Below are positions 45,795-57,171 of a stretch of DNA of 64,000 nt, one piece after another. Where the stretch lies: the NCBI GenBank assembly GCA_034401795.1, contig CM067369.1, positions 92,685,241-92,749,240 of the forward strand, in the 5' to 3' direction. A model generated the notes under the pieces. That model ran no database searches, was not told where the DNA came from, and was given only the letters and a program-made list of their open reading frames with translations. A program made the translations under genes and the position numbers. Each line of letters opens with the position of its first letter. The first letter of the stretch is position 1. Origin of the DNA: Chaetoderma sp. LZ-2023a (taxonomy: Eukaryota > Mollusca > Caudofoveata > Chaetodermatida > Chaetodermatidae).

Positions 45795-46330
45795 GCCCCG
45801 CCCATCTCTAGTTAAACTCCACCCACGCATTGATCGTGCTGGTGTCGATCGATCCCTGCACTCTCTGAATCTCAATTTCCAGAAAACTATACAGGTAAGC
45901 TGCTCAATATTTTCAAACTAATTCGAATGGGTGCTGTTGCTGCTTATGGCAGCAACAGCGCACAGTCAAATTGATTTCAAAATATTCCACAGCATGGTAA
46001 GTAAATGGTGAAGACATAAAGTTCGTACAACCTGACGGGCATTTAAGCATTTAAGACTGACTAAATCGAGTCATTCATGACGTAATTGATTATGACATCA
46101 GCTTACACATCACGTAGTTGATTATGTGATGTGTATGATGACGTCATAATCATTACGTCATGAATAATTTGATTTAGTCCGTCTTAAACGCTTAAAATCT
46201 TTACTATTTAATAAGCATTGTGTCGAATATTTTAGAGCTAATTTGACTGAAACCTGTTGCTGCATGTTGCAGCAACGGGTTTCAGTCAAATTAGCTTCAA
46301 TAATGGTCAACATCTTACCCGTATGTGTGT
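45795..46330. mobile_element. Foldback element with central TGACGTCA palindrome, copy 1
   Basis: Left outer arm (CCCCGCCCATCTCTAG, CTCCACCCAC, GTCGATCGATCC, TTTCCAGAAAACTATACAGG) at about 45795-45898. Then a hairpin with GCTGTTGCTGC/GCAGCAACAGC, a central palindrome with several TGACGTCA-like sites (46070-46195), a second hairpin (46205-46320) and a decayed right arm. Nested inverted repeats make the whole unit self-complementary. Confidence 0.75.
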
Positions 46331-46705
46331 TCCGAAGTTGAAATTCTGCGATTTCAGAGTTCAACTTCTTACGGAAATCTTCGTCAACAACTAGTGTTAA
46401 CCTGATTACATATACCAAATGGAGACATTTCCTTAAGAATGAAATTTCGGAAATGCGTGTTAAGTGTGTCATTTGGGATCAATTCACGCCTCACGTGGCC
46501 CATGTCTGGAATATTTAATTCCCGAAATTTCCCAGGAGACAGACGCAGAATAAATATCATATCACATCATATCAGTGCGGAACCAACATTAATATAACCT
46601 GTTTAGATGTAATTTGAAACGGCATTTATAAAACCCTTTCCGAACATCTTACAATAGTGATTGTCGTCGGCGAGGGCAATTAGGGATAGAGGCGGCAGTT
46701 GGCTC
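46331..46705. other. No gene recognised
   Basis: Contains the decayed right end of the foldback element and AT-rich sequence. Confidence 0.4.
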
Positions 46706-46852
46706 TCAGATGGTGGCGGGCTCTGTGCTGGCACGCGAGAGTGGAGGTGGCTGATGAAGGCGAGCGGCTCCGGGCGTCGAGTGGTCGGCTAGGGTGATGA
46801 ACTTGTAGTCGCTGTAACTGGCGTTCACAGGTCGGTGGCAGTCCCGATACAT
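46706..46852 (-). CDS. Unrecognised small ORF, divergent from its neighbour
   Basis: A 48-codon frame beginning MYRDCHRP at 46852 and ending at TGA 46706-46708, with tyrosine, histidine and proline-rich composition. The start lies 11 bp from the opposing ORF at 46863. GC content here is clearly above the surroundings. No homology recognised. Could be a real small gene of an invading element or chance. Confidence 0.25.
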   Translation of the reverse strand: MYRDCHRPVNASYSDYKFITLADHSTPGAARLHQPPPLSRASTEPATI

Positions 46853-46862
46853 GGGCGTATAA

Positions 46863-47048
46863 ATGAAAGAGAAGCGAAGACAACCGTATCTTGATGCCTT
46901 GTTAGGAATTTGCGAGCGGTCATTGACTGGCCCAGGTTTTCTGAGCGAGTATAATCAAAAGAGACGGGAAGACGACCGTGTCTTGAGGGCTTGCCAGGAA
47001 TTTAGACTAGCGGTCCGAAAACAGTATCCAAATCCTATAGCTAGATAG
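46863..47048 (+). CDS. Unrecognised small ORF (61 codons)
   Basis: Starts MKEKRRQPYLDALLGI, is strongly basic and predicted helical, and ends in a proper TAG at 47046-47048. Codon composition looks protein-like rather than repeat-derived. It forms a divergent pair with the frame at 46706-46852. No family recognised. Confidence 0.3.
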   Translation: MKEKRRQPYLDALLGICERSLTGPGFLSEYNQKRREDDRVLRACQEFRLAVRKQYPNPIAR

Positions 47049-47086
47049 AGGGTAAAAGCACATCAGTTAGTCGATATATATATATA

Positions 47087-47323
47087 TGCATAATAATTCG
47101 ATTTATTATGTGTATTAAAATCAACCAATCAATAACGAATAAAATACATTCTAGCCTTCTGATTGGTTGATTTATTACGCATAATAAATCGAATTATTAT
47201 GTGTATTAAATCAACCAATCAATAGAGAAAAAACGATATGCTAGCTTTCTGATTGGTTGATTTATTACGCATAATAAATCTAATTATTATGCATAATAAT
47301 TCGAATTATTATGCATAATAAAT
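47087..47323. repeat. AT-rich direct repeats made of inverted repeats
   Basis: A roughly 91 bp unit occurs twice plus a partial third. Each has AATCAACCAATCA and, about 35 bp on, its complement TGATTGGTTGATT, flanked by ATAATAAATCGA-type palindromes. Confidence 0.85.
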
Positions 47324-47350
47324 ACCGAATTGTGACCCTGATGGCCTTCC

Positions 47351-47647
<297 letters not shown>

Positions 47648-48123
47648 CTATAAGCTAATACAATAATTATAAGTGGGATATCAGAAAACGGAGTACGAAA
47701 AAGTCACAGTTAGTTAGAGGGTTATGCTGAAAAGGTCACAGTTAGTTAACGGGCTACGCATACAGTATACTGTTTTAGCTGATGCAGTATACATGATTAC
47801 TGGAGAACAAATTTAACATTTAATATTTAATATTTAAGATCAAAACAGTTTTCAGTTAATTCTTGAAGCAACTCATCAGCGTGGTCCAGGAGATGAATCA
47901 GCAAAAAGATACAGTCAAGTACAGCGGATGGTGAAAATCAAAATAGTATCAGCCCATCTCACTACTACGACGAATATAAGCACACACGGATTACACAATA
48001 CACATTAGGAGAGCAGTGTGCAGCTCTCAGACAAAATAAATGCACATGACGAATACAGTCAATAGACGAGGATGACAAGGTGAAGATGAGGATGGTGTGA
48101 TTAGAAGTACGAACTATTTAGAC

Positions 48124-48408
48124 TTAGCAGCGATGACGGACTCCTCTACCATCTGCTCCGTCGACCTGATTGCTTAAGTGCTTATTATACAGTGTAGTTA
48201 AATGTCCACATTCTGCCTTGTGAGAGACAATGCGATCCTCCCAGTCTATGTTTGCTGGTCGTTCCCGTAGCAACGGTTTGTACTCAGGAATATTCAACTC
48301 TATTTTATTTCTACATAGTATTTCTATAGAAAAGCTTAAACATTTCCCAGCTCGTGTAATACTATGATGGCTTCCGCACAGAGGTGAAGGACTACGAAAA
48401 GAAGACAC
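48124..48408 (-). CDS. Unrecognised ORF, minus strand (94 codons)
   Basis: Open frame with a protein-like central part (KIELNIPEYKPLLRERPANI, DWEDRIVSH, AECGHLTTLYNKHL). Overlaps the start of the plus-strand frame at 48360. No domain recognised. It may be part of a decayed element gene. Confidence 0.3.
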   Translation of the reverse strand: MSSFRSPSPLCGSHHSITRAGKCLSFSIEILCRNKIELNIPEYKPLLRERPANIDWEDRIVSHKAECGHLTTLYNKHLSNQVDGADGRGVRHRC

Positions 48409-48818
48409 TGGACGAGCTCATTCAGCTCTCTGGTGCTGTGCTAACAGAGGAGCTTGCAGCCCCGAAACTCTACCTAGGATTTAGAAAGGGACAGATCTGC
48501 TTCGTCGAGTACCTCATCATGGGTGGTAGTGTTATTGAGAAGCTTCTACGGGCGAAGGGATTTTACATGAATCGGAAGTATTTGTCGGATGTTTTTCAGT
48601 TACTGCAGAGAGACATGACATCTCCTTACCCTGAGTTGGAGAAGACTCTTGGTTACAACAAGCGAGGAAAAGGGTGCACTACTGAACCATCTAGCCTATG
48701 GTTGTATATGCTAGTGGTGTGTCTTGGGGCAGTCAGGCATGCCAAGCTAGTTCATGCGATTGCAATGGCAGCGAATACGGAGAACACTGATGACGAGCAC
48801 AACAATATCCAGGCCTAA
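48360..48818 (+). CDS. Unrecognised ORF, plus strand (about 150 codons)
   Basis: Open from a stop at about 48360 to 48818 with no ATG until MGGSVIEKLL (about 48520). The translation is protein-like throughout: charged N-terminal helix, LGFRKGQICFVEYLIMGG, SDVFQLLQRD, then a hydrophobic WLYMLVVCLGAV stretch and an acidic C-terminus. GC is higher than in the surroundings. I do not recognise the family. The absence of a start suggests a truncated or spliced gene. Confidence 0.4.
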   Translation, partial: YYDGFRTEVKDYEKKTLDELIQLSGAVLTEELAAPKLYLGFRKGQICFVEYLIMGGSVIEKLLRAKGFYMNRKYLSDVFQLLQRDMTSPYPELEKTLGYNKRGKGCTTEPSSLWLYMLVVCLGAVRHAKLVHAIAMAANTENTDDEHNNIQA

Positions 48819-48859
48819 CACCACACATAGGGCTATCATCCTAAAATCATTGCTTCGTT

Positions 48860-49255
48860 ACAGATCCTGCACGTATTGGGATGAGTGCAATCATTCTATA
48901 GGTCTGACCTGTTCCGACACTTGTTCTGTAGATCTGTCCCAGCATGGAGGAACCGCAACTGTTGGGATGGATGTATCTGTCATCTCAATATGTGTGTGAG
49001 AGTTGATGTCGTCGTTGAAGCCGAAATGGATGCTGCGGGAGCTCCCATCGACAATCATATTGTTATAGTCCATGACCACCAAGTCCTCAACATTCACAAT
49101 CAGGTTTCCGGAATTAGTTGAAGGTGTGGAGATATGGTAAAGTCGAGCTGGTGGTGGGCCTTCTGCAAGGCATGCTGAAACTTGGCACTGAGGCTGCTGG
49201 AGTCCGCAGTGATATCATATACTCGACGAGACTTTTCTGCCAACTCCATGATGGA
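48860..49255 (-). pseudogene. Unrecognised decayed ORF, minus strand
   Basis: A protein-like segment starting MELAEKSRRVYDITAD near 49250 (a frameshift at about 49105) continues as NVEDLVVMDYNNMIVDGSS and an acidic HTHIEMTDTSIPTV region. Its start faces the plus-strand frame at 49270, about 20 bp away. Family unknown. Confidence 0.3.
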
Positions 49256-49269
49256 TGGATAAACCGGAA

Positions 49270-49940
49270 ATGTCCACTGATGCTCGCCCCGATGGCATAA
49301 AGATCACCTTCAGCAATGAGACATGGAGTGTTGATGTGACAGAGATATACCTCGACTGGTTCACTCTATGTAGTTTAACTATTCCCACATAGATCACCAA
49401 CAATGCTGGTTCTACTTATAGCATTGACCATAACTACGACAGCGCATTCACGAATGCCATCCGAGAGTGAGACTGTTCTAGTATTGGATGATACGTGAGC
49501 ACACTTCCGAGATGCACCCCAATATTTTAACCACGATCCTCTGCGGAAAATCACCTCCGACCGGTTTTATCCCTGTGAAGACGTTGAGTCTGTCTGCCAC
49601 ATCTACGGTGTGCAGAGCGAGGGTATTGAGGAGGGGTTGGGGTGTCTCCGAGAGACACCCGCTGGAGATTTGATTATCCGTGTAACACGCAAATACGCTA
49701 GAGTCTACCATGGGGCAGACAGTAGACACCTACGCATTCTATCTATGGATGGTCCCATCACGACATTGGGTGATACGACATTGGTAGGAACTATGCGTTT
49801 TCTGATTTGGGACACGACCTTAACAACGAGGGCTGTTCTGATTGCTATCAGTTGGGCACCCATATCTTATCGCCCTCTGTCCCTTAGGACAGTGAGTCGG
49901 GGTAGAGCTGCGGATCCCCCAATAATGAGATCCGGATGAC
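49270..49940 (+). pseudogene. Unrecognised decayed ORF, plus strand
   Basis: From ATG at 49270 the frame encodes MSTDARPDGIKITF...DVTEIYLDWF, has a TAG near 49390, continues ITNNAGSTYSIDHNYDSAF, then shifts frame near 49500. From there it runs on as a frame with NHDPLRKITSDRFYPCEDVE and GDLIIRVTRKYARVYHG to a stop near 49940. Beta-rich looking. Divergent from 48860-49255. No family recognised. Confidence 0.35.
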
Positions 49941-50034
49941 GGTATACGTTTTCTAATCCCGCTCCACTACGAGTCGTGTGCACGAGACGTCGGGGGACAT
50001 AGTCAACAAAAACACCGGATTCTATATTGCATGT

Positions 50035-50560
50035 CTTTTCTCCCTATGTCTCCATGATCGTATTGTCCGGGGATAAAAGTAATCAAATGCATACGCGTGA
50101 TTAATCGCATCAGCAGCGGTAACTGGCTGTAAAAATGAGTCATAAAGAAACACCAGAAGATTAAAATCGATTCCAGCACGTAAAGGATTTGTTAATTCAT
50201 TCCATAAATAGTGGCGTTATGCATTTTTTACGACTCATGGAAGAGACGGTGTAGACAATTATATTGCCGCCTGTCCTTTGCTAATGTAAATATAAATGTC
50301 AACGATGGCTACGTACTACTGAAAACAGTACTTGCAGGTTCTTGATCTCTTGGATAACAGCAGCTTAAAGCAATTTCTTTTGTTTTCAGATTGGAACAAC
50401 TGCATACTTGCTTTCATGCGAGAAATTAATCTTCGCCTCTCGCAATAAGTTTCCGATCTTTATACATTATGCATGTGATGAGTAAGTGGCACTCTGGGCA
50501 CTAATGATTTGAGATTCACCGAAATGACATCATAAAACACACGTTAATGAAGGAATTCAG
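50035..50560 (+). repeat. Dispersed 500 bp repeat family, copy 1
   Basis: Shares ordered segments with 58095-58640 and 61440-61770: AAAATCGATTCCAGC-type, GTAAAGGATTTGTT, CATAAATAGTGGCGTTATG, CTAATGTAAATAT and TCAGATTGGAAC. It ends where a foldback-element arm begins. Confidence 0.75.
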
Positions 50561-50569
50561 TTTTGGTTT

Positions 50570-50725
50570 TCCAGCAACAGCACACAATCAAATTAGTTTG
50601 AAAATATTCAACAGCGTACCTGTATAGTTCTGGAAATTAATGGTCCGCTAGTTCAGGGATCGATCCCAACACGGGCGAAGTGTGGGTGGAGCTTAGCTAA
50701 AAATGGGCGGGGCATAGATAAAACT
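50570..50725 (+). mobile_element. Foldback element, right half only
   Basis: Contains the inner arm (AATCAAATTAGTTTGAAAATA), the ACCTGTATAGTT...GGAAATT segment, GGGATCGATCCCAACACG and GTGGGTGGAGCTTAGCTA through GGGCGGGGCATAG. Confidence 0.8.
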
Positions 50726-50829
50726 GTATTATTCAATTCATACATGCAGCATGATGCACATTCTAGAGATATTTAGCCATTTGAACCTGAAAGACCAAAA
50801 CACCAAAATCCTTGACGATTTTATAAATA

Positions 50830-51340
50830 TTCTGTTTAGTATTTTTATGGCAGCAACATGTTCCTGTCAAATTAGGTTCAAAATACTCAGCAGCATACCT
50901 GTATGCTCGTTTTAAAATTACGATTCTGGGAATTCAGGGTTCAAAGCGTTATGTGACATCACTGTCGAACATCATAATATAATGCAGGGATCCGATCTGT
51001 CACTCAAGCATTTAACGTCATAATTAATTAAATTACCTGTTAGCTGACGCCGCAATCAGAATAACGTAGCTCTGATGCCAAAATTGAAAATTATTTAACG
51101 AATCGGACGATTTGTATGTCGTTGATGTATTTACAAAATAACAAACATTCTGTTGGCTATTTTCAAACTAATTTGACTGGGAGATGTTGCTACCATGGCG
51201 TATACAGCAACACCATCCAGGCAAACGGCTTACTCGTATAGTTACTTTAAAATTGTGATTCTGGGAATTTTCAAATTTAATTTTAAAAGTGTGAAAAGTG
51301 AACAGAGCTTAGCTAGAAACGGGAGAGGCATTACTTAATA
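50830..51340. mobile_element. Decayed foldback fragments
   Basis: Two partial right halves (about 50840-50945 and 51155-51340) with GGCAGCAAC and CCTGTCAAATTAGG-type inner arms but degraded outer arms. Confidence 0.55.
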
Positions 51341-51484
51341 TAGATCCTTCTATTCATTTCGATATTCTTGTCATTATTTTATCATTTCTTTCATTCAAAT
51401 TCTTAATAGTTTAACTATAATTCATGCTCTTTATAATATATTAATATGTAACGTAAATGGCTTATTTCTATAAATAGAGACATT
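51341..51484. other. AT-rich spacer
   Basis: Nothing assignable. Confidence 0.4.
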
Positions 51485-51995
51485 AATTTCTAGCTATGTC
51501 CAGCCCATTTCGGGCTAAGCTCCGCCCACGTTTAAGTAGGTCTGCACCCATTTTACTACTTTGATCTATATATACTCAGCATCTCAAATTCAAGGTCGTG
51601 ATACAGGTAGGCTGTTGAAAAATTTGAAACTAATAAACCTGCCTCTAGCTATAACATTGCTGTTGGGTTTGCTTCATGATTTGATACCAGGCTTAGGTTC
51701 AACGAAGATTAAATATTCACATTGAATTTATGAATCCATTTCCTGAGTCAATCATATGACGTCATAATCAACTACGTGACGTCTATGCTGACGTCATAAT
51801 CATTACGCCATTAATGATTCGATTTACTCCGTCTCAAATTAGTTTCAAAATATTCAACAGCTTATTTACCTGTATAGTTTTCTGGAAATTGATTGTCAGT
51901 GAGTTCAGAGATCGATCGCTCCAAACACGAGCGCGGTGTGGGTGGATCTTAGCTGGAGATAGCAGAGACATAGCTAAAACGGGAAAGTTACATTC
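51485..51995. mobile_element. Foldback element with central TGACGTCA palindrome, copy 2
   Basis: Left outer arm at 51490-51610 (AAGCTCCGCCCACG and so on), a decayed hairpin, a central ATGACGTCATAATCAACTAC...TGACGTCATAATCATTACG palindrome at 51757-51812, and a right arm at 51835-51990 ending GTGGGTGGATCTTAGC. Confidence 0.75.
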
Positions 51996-53146
51996 CCGTT
52001 GATTTGTTTAGTTTGCAGCCCAGAAACTCAGGGAAATGCTTAAAAATTGTAAGTTCTATCAGGGAAGGTGAATAAATCAAATATCCACCACCTTTATGTC
52101 TTTAAATTACTCAGTTCAGGAGAAAAATATCAGCTGACAAAATAGTATTATGAAAAGCAATTAAAAGTGATAATATTGTTTCAATATGGATGACATTAGA
52201 TGCATCGTATTACAGGATGCGGCGCGATTAAGTAGGATAAACCGATAAACGCACACTCAATTAGTAAACACTTCCTAATGCACTTCATAATCACGGATGC
52301 AGACAATTGCGATGGTGTGTTACAATTAGGTGCCACTCAAAATGCTGGTACATTTTTAAAATGACATGGAGCTCAGGACATAGATGTTACCAATAACTTT
52401 TCTGGACTATTATGACGGTTGTATATTAAGTTAGATTGCATTTGGGGGTTAACATGAAAATACAATATTTTTTGTTATTTCCTATAATAAGGAAATAATA
52501 TATCACATAAATAATATATAATAATCACACCTAGGTTGAATGTGACGTTAAAATCTGGTTGCCCCTCAGATTAATGGTCGACAATTTGGATAATACTGTT
52601 GAGGAAACGTAACAAATCAACCCAAAATTGGGCATGGCTCAATATTTCGATACTCTCTTCAAGTTAAAATAAATATGATTATGTTTCTGTAACTATTTCC
52701 CTTGATGTTCCCAAAATACAGGTGTGCCGGCCAACAGAATGCTAGTTTTTACCAATAACATATCAGGACAATACATATTTCTTTTTAAACAATCATGTCT
52801 GTTGTCTCATTCCATAGCCTATTGGCAAGCAATTTATGCAGATGTTTGTTTCAGAAATAGATTAAAAGAGCAAAATGGACCAACAAACAATAAAATGGTT
52901 AATTTTTTACTGGTAAGTCTTAACAGCAGTCTTTGCAATATGTTCAGGTAAATTCAAAATGAAGCCAACTCTTCAGCAACATATAAATACAAACGTACAG
53001 CAGATAAGTGACGCGCTGAGATATTGCATTGAGACTAATTGCAGAGGTCAATACTACACTCGAAACAAGGAACTACCACTTGAACCCAAACTGCCATTCA
53101 TTTTAACTATCATCCTAAAGCGTTGTAAATTTACAATAGAAATTAC
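51996..53146. other. No gene recognised
   Basis: AT-rich. Open frames at 52724-52951 and 52959-53327 have no domain; the latter is mostly microsatellite. Confidence 0.5.
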
Positions 53147-53152
53147 ACACGC

Positions 53153-53193
<41 letters not shown>

Positions 53194-53197
53194 CTCA

Positions 53198-53241
<44 letters not shown>

Positions 53242-53242
53242 G

Positions 53243-53277
<35 letters not shown>

Positions 53278-53290
53278 TGCACATGCACGC
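53147..53290. repeat. (ACGC)n microsatellite
   Basis: About 33 tetranucleotide units with three substitutions. Complement of the motif at 43255-43362. Confidence 0.95.
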
Positions 53291-53739
53291 TTACACATCA
53301 TCTTGTCTGTTTTCACTGAAGTGTTGAAGCGATACATCTGTTTCTATTGAAAATTGTGTGGTTAAGATTTGCAGAAAAAATATTTTGCCATCGAATAACT
53401 AGGGAACTTCCAGAGAAAAATTGGGCATTTTGCATTTTAGCTTGCCTATGCACAAATGAGTAGTACAATATAAAATTCCTGACGGGTTTTTCATTTACTC
53501 TAAACAATTTTGTTTGTTCACATTCATTTTGAGGGGCACCTAACCGTATATGTGCTATTGCTCATTTCACCACTGCACCATTTCCAATCAAACCATACAT
53601 TAACCCGCATTCATGGGTTGGCGAGATAACATTGCCAAGAACAATCAAACCATAATAGAAACTGTCGATAGATGCTGAAAAAGATTTATTTTTATTTTTA
53701 TGAGTTGTGTTATCATAGTCCAGGAGCTAAAGCTAGGTC

Positions 53740-53854
53740 AGAATCGTGACGTAGCACACCCAGTATTCGGAAGGTCTGACACTTGCTGTGGCTTGGGGGA
53801 CATGTCCCACACATTTTAAGCCCTGTTGTACAAACAAATTGTGGTAGCACTAAT
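53740..53854 (+). repeat. Left inverted flank of module A/B copy 2
   Basis: Reverse-complement partner of 57519-57633. The outer segment CGTAGCACACCCAGTATTC is identical and the inner segment TGTTGTACAA...AAATTGTGGTA-CACTAA is nearly so; the middle is diverged. It lies about 25 bp before the first recognisable codons of the gene. Confidence 0.7.
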
Positions 53855-53878
53855 TAGTTATCCTGATTTCTTTGCATA

Positions 53879-55604
53879 GGGGGTCTAGGCTTTGGCTGTA
53901 TCCACAGTGCACAACGATATAAGCATGATCGTGTCATAACTCAAGACCAGAGCGTGTCATACATGCTGAACACTCAGTCAGGAGAAGGGCTTTGACAGCA
54001 CCAGGTACTGAAAACAGAATTCTTGATTGTGGGGTGTTTGGTAGAAGACCAGTTGTGACCGCGTTCATAGACACTGTCAAGAAGGATTGGTACCAATGTG
54101 ATAGCTCAATCCAGGAACAGGCATTAGTCATGGATCTTGCATGGGCCATCGTTCGAATGTGTCCAATAAAATTGTTTGCGGTAGATCTTGTACCCATGAT
54201 GACCACAGAAACACAAACAGTCCCTAGTTGGAGTGGACTTAATGCTAACGCACCTTTTACACACATCGGTTACTGTCCAATGATTTCCGGATCACCAACT
54301 GAATTCAATACGGTGTATACGGTCATGAAACAAGTTCAAAGAATGATGACAACACTAGGACAGAATGACTCGGTCATTACATTCGACTTGGCCATATATG
54401 TCAAGGCAAAGGAGATACAGTGGCGATATAAAGAAGAGTTTAGTGACACTGTGATCAGACTGGGGGGATTCCTCATTGCGCTAAGCTACTTAGCTGTTAT
54501 TGGAAAGATGTTTGATGACTCTGGCTTAGAAGATCTCCTCATAGAGGCCAACACATATGGTAGCAGCACGGCTGCTGCTCTACTTAAAGGGAAGTCATAT
54601 AATCGAGGAGTGAGGGCTCACAAATTGGTTATGGAAGCGCTGCTGCGATTACAATGGCAGTCTTTTTCCAAATGGGTTCAACAAAATGGACAACATGAAG
54701 ACCACATTACTCCAACAGAATTGGAGAGTCTGGATGAGAAAATTAAGATGTGCCGAAGCAGCATTGACGAATTAGACGCACTGCAAGAACATTTCAAAGA
54801 GGTGTGTATGTACGTGAATAAATTGCAACAGCTGTTCAAATCCTTTAAAGTTGAGTCAAGCTCGAAATCACACCTGTTCGCATTTTGGAACTCATATATT
54901 CATATGGTAGAGCTGCTGCTTGAGCTGAGAGAACTGGAGATTGGCAGGCACACCTATCTGCTACTGCTGCTATGGCGCCATATTTCTACAGCATGGACAG
55001 ATCCAATTATGCAAGATGGCTGCCAATATATCTTGCGGACATGAAGATGCTTCCAAGTACACATCCCCATGTACATGAACAATTCTTGAATGGAAATCAT
55101 TCCGTAAGTCGCTCAGACCATCCATTCAATCAAGTGTGGACAGATATGGCCTTAGAGCAATCGATTAATTTGGATTCCAAAAAGCGAGGTGGTATTATTG
55201 GAATAACACAAAAGCCAGGATCTCTGGAGAGGTGGTTTTTAACTAGCCACGAGAGGACAGCCATAACAACGGTCACAAAGCAAATGTGTGGGTTACAAGA
55301 TAGTCACATGTTTGGAGTACATAAGGAAATGGGGACTAATCGAATGAACAGGGATGAAACCGATGTGCAGAAGATACTTTCGATGTTCTCATCAGATATA
55401 ATGACCAATCCCTTTAATATTGCGGAAAACGACGACAGCGAGTGTCTTCCGCTTGTAAACATTGCAACTGGCGTGGTATTGCCTAGTGAAATCGCCAAGA
55501 GACTTGTTTCCGCCTGTGACATTGGTAAGGAGATTATGGAAAATTTTGTTCAGGAGCGGCTGGACACTAACACGAGAAGCTTTTGGGACACGCTGCCACA
55601 CTAG
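53879..55604 (+). pseudogene. Module A, copy 2: N-terminally truncated, frameshifted
   Basis: The translation begins in mid-protein relative to copy 1 (GLGFGCIHSAQRY, matching LGLALSVHHDIR) and shifts frame near 53985. It runs open to about 54980, shifts again, and runs to 55604. Conserved blocks in order: a DLAWAIVR block, HIGYCPMISGSPTEF, VITFDLAIYVKAKEI, RLGGFLIALSYLAVIGKM, SGLEDLLIEA, GKSYNRGVRAHKLVMEALL, then SNYARWLPIYLADM, RSDHPFNQVWTDMALEQ and FVQERL. These match copy 1 block by block, and I recall very similar multicopy predicted proteins in other metazoans. About 300 N-terminal residues and the VDN-type block are missing. Function unknown; a transposition role is inferred from copy number and flanking repeats. 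Confidence 0.75.
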
Positions 55605-57171
55605 CACAGAAGAAAAAACTCAAAAAAATGATGAAAAAATTCACAATGTGAGATCTGACCGCGAACTATTTGGTCGATTAATTATTGCCGCAAGGTCCAG
55701 AGATGTTGATTTAAAACTAGTGATGACGTATGAACTGTCTGCAGTTCCACTATCATTGTCACATACGGATGGGACTCTAAGAAAGAATGTGAAAAGTGTT
55801 TTGTTAAGTGAACTAGAAAAGGAAGTAAATGTTGATGGACGGCTTCCACCTGTTGACAAGATAGGCGCAACAGCTTATGTAGTAGATGGCATGGCAATTG
55901 TGCAAATGGTTAAAACTGGAGGTACGTCTACATTTGGAGAATTGGCTGATAAATACTGGCACATCTTTACAGTTCCACTGAATCAAGAAGACTGCAACAG
56001 AGTAGATATAGTTTTTGACAGATATGATAGACTGGAATCTCTCAAAGCGGAAGAGCGGCTAAAACGTGGGTCATCAACAGCATTGGAAGTAAAGATTGCT
56101 GGAGAAAATACTCCCGTTCCAAAGCAATGGGCCAAGTACATCAGCAATCCAAGCAACAAAAGTAACCTGGTTGCATTTCTCAGCAAGCGGTGGCGTGATA
56201 CTGGTCCAAATATGCTATCTGCCGACAATTGCGTCATTCTTGCTGGTGGCTTTAACGATGGAATGGATGTTGTTGTCATTTCAGCGAACAATTCGTCGTA
56301 TTTGGAAGAACTTCGATCAGATCACGAGGAAGCAGATACGCGTATGATGTTGCACACGCTACACGCTTCAAAAGACCACATGCGTGTTGTTATACAGTCT
56401 CCTGATACAGACGTGGCAGTACTTAGTATATATACGTATCGTTCACTTCACTGTTCTGAACTATGGTTCCGTACGGGCACAAAGGACAAATTGCGATACA
56501 TACCAATACATACAGTTGCTCAAGTACTGGGCCCAGCTATCTGTCTGTCTTTGCCTGGGTTTCATTCTCTTACAGGTTGTGATAGCACTAGTGCATTATT
56601 TGGAGTCGCTAAGAGAAAAGCATTCAATCTCTTAAAGTCATCTGAATGTCATCAGCTTAGCTTAGCCCAACTCGGCGAACATGTTGACTTATCACCGAAT
56701 ACTGCAATTCTGTGTGAGAAATTTGTCTGTGAGTTGTATACCACCAGGGATGTGGGAAAGACAGCTGATGAAACCCGTTATTGGCTCTTTTGTCAAAAGA
56801 GACAAAGAAATGAAAATCTTCCACCTACATCGAATAGTCTAAAGCATCACACCGAAAGGGCCAATTTTCAAGCTCTTGTTTGGAGACGTTCATTGCAAGC
56901 TGTTCAGAATCTTCCATCTCCAAATGGACATGGCTGGAGTATAGTGGATGGTCTACTCAAGCCTGTTCTAATGTCAAAGGATCCTGCTCCATCTGGATTA
57001 ATTGAACTCACATCATGTAGATGTCAAAAGTTTGCCTGCAAAAGAACAGATCTCTGTCAATGCAAGGCTAACAATCTACTCTGCACTGAAGCATGCCTTT
57101 GTATGGGAGGTGAAATGTGTGACAATGTTCAGCATACAATTGTGGAAGATGACTCTGACACGGATGAGTAA
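55600..57171 (+). CDS. Module B, copy 2: FEN/PIN-fold nuclease with CXC tail
   Basis: Open for over 500 codons to TAA at 57171; the frame is already open at 55462 but overlaps module A there, so homology begins near 55600. Nuclease motifs in order: VVDGMAIV (Asp codon 55885), VFDRYDRLESLK (about 56015), HEEADTRMMLH (about 56323), SPDTDVAVLSI (about 56400) and GCDSTSALFGVAKRKAF (about 56578), the last resembling the helix-hairpin of FEN/XPG enzymes. All acidic positions are retained. The C-terminus (57018-57120) has CRCQKFAC...CQCKANNLLC...CLC...C, a Tesmin/TSO1-like CXC DNA-binding module. By analogy a structure-specific 5' nuclease guided to DNA by the CXC domain. No start codon is clear, so it was probably translated with module A. 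Confidence 0.75.
   Translation, partial: TSTEEKTQKNDEKIHNVRSDRELFGRLIIAARSRDVDLKLVMTYELSAVPLSLSHTDGTLRKNVKSVLLSELEKEVNVDGRLPPVDKIGATAYVVDGMAIVQMVKTGGTSTFGELADKYWHIFTVPLNQEDCNRVDIVFDRYDRLESLKAEERLKRGSSTALEVKIAGENTPVPKQWAKYISNPSNKSNLVAFLSKRWRDTGPNMLSADNCVILAGGFNDGMDVVVISANNSSYLEELRSDHEEADTRMMLHTLHASKDHMRVVIQSPDTDVAVLSIYTYRSLHCSELWFRTGTKDKLRYIPIHTVAQVLGPAICLSLPGFHSLTGCDSTSALFGVAKRKAFNLLKSSECHQLSLAQLGEHVDLSPNTAILCEKFVCELYTTRDVGKTADETRYWLFCQKRQRNENLPPTSNSLKHHTERANFQALVWRRSLQAVQNLPSPNGHGWSIVDGLLKPVLMSKDPAPSGLIELTSCRCQKFACKRTDLCQCKANNLLCTEACLCMGGEMCDNVQHTIVEDDSDTDE

Noticed and set aside
55560-55700. Programmed +1 frameshift as a firm call
   Set aside because: The shift positions in the two copies do not coincide and no shared slippery sequence is visible; kept only as a finding to check.
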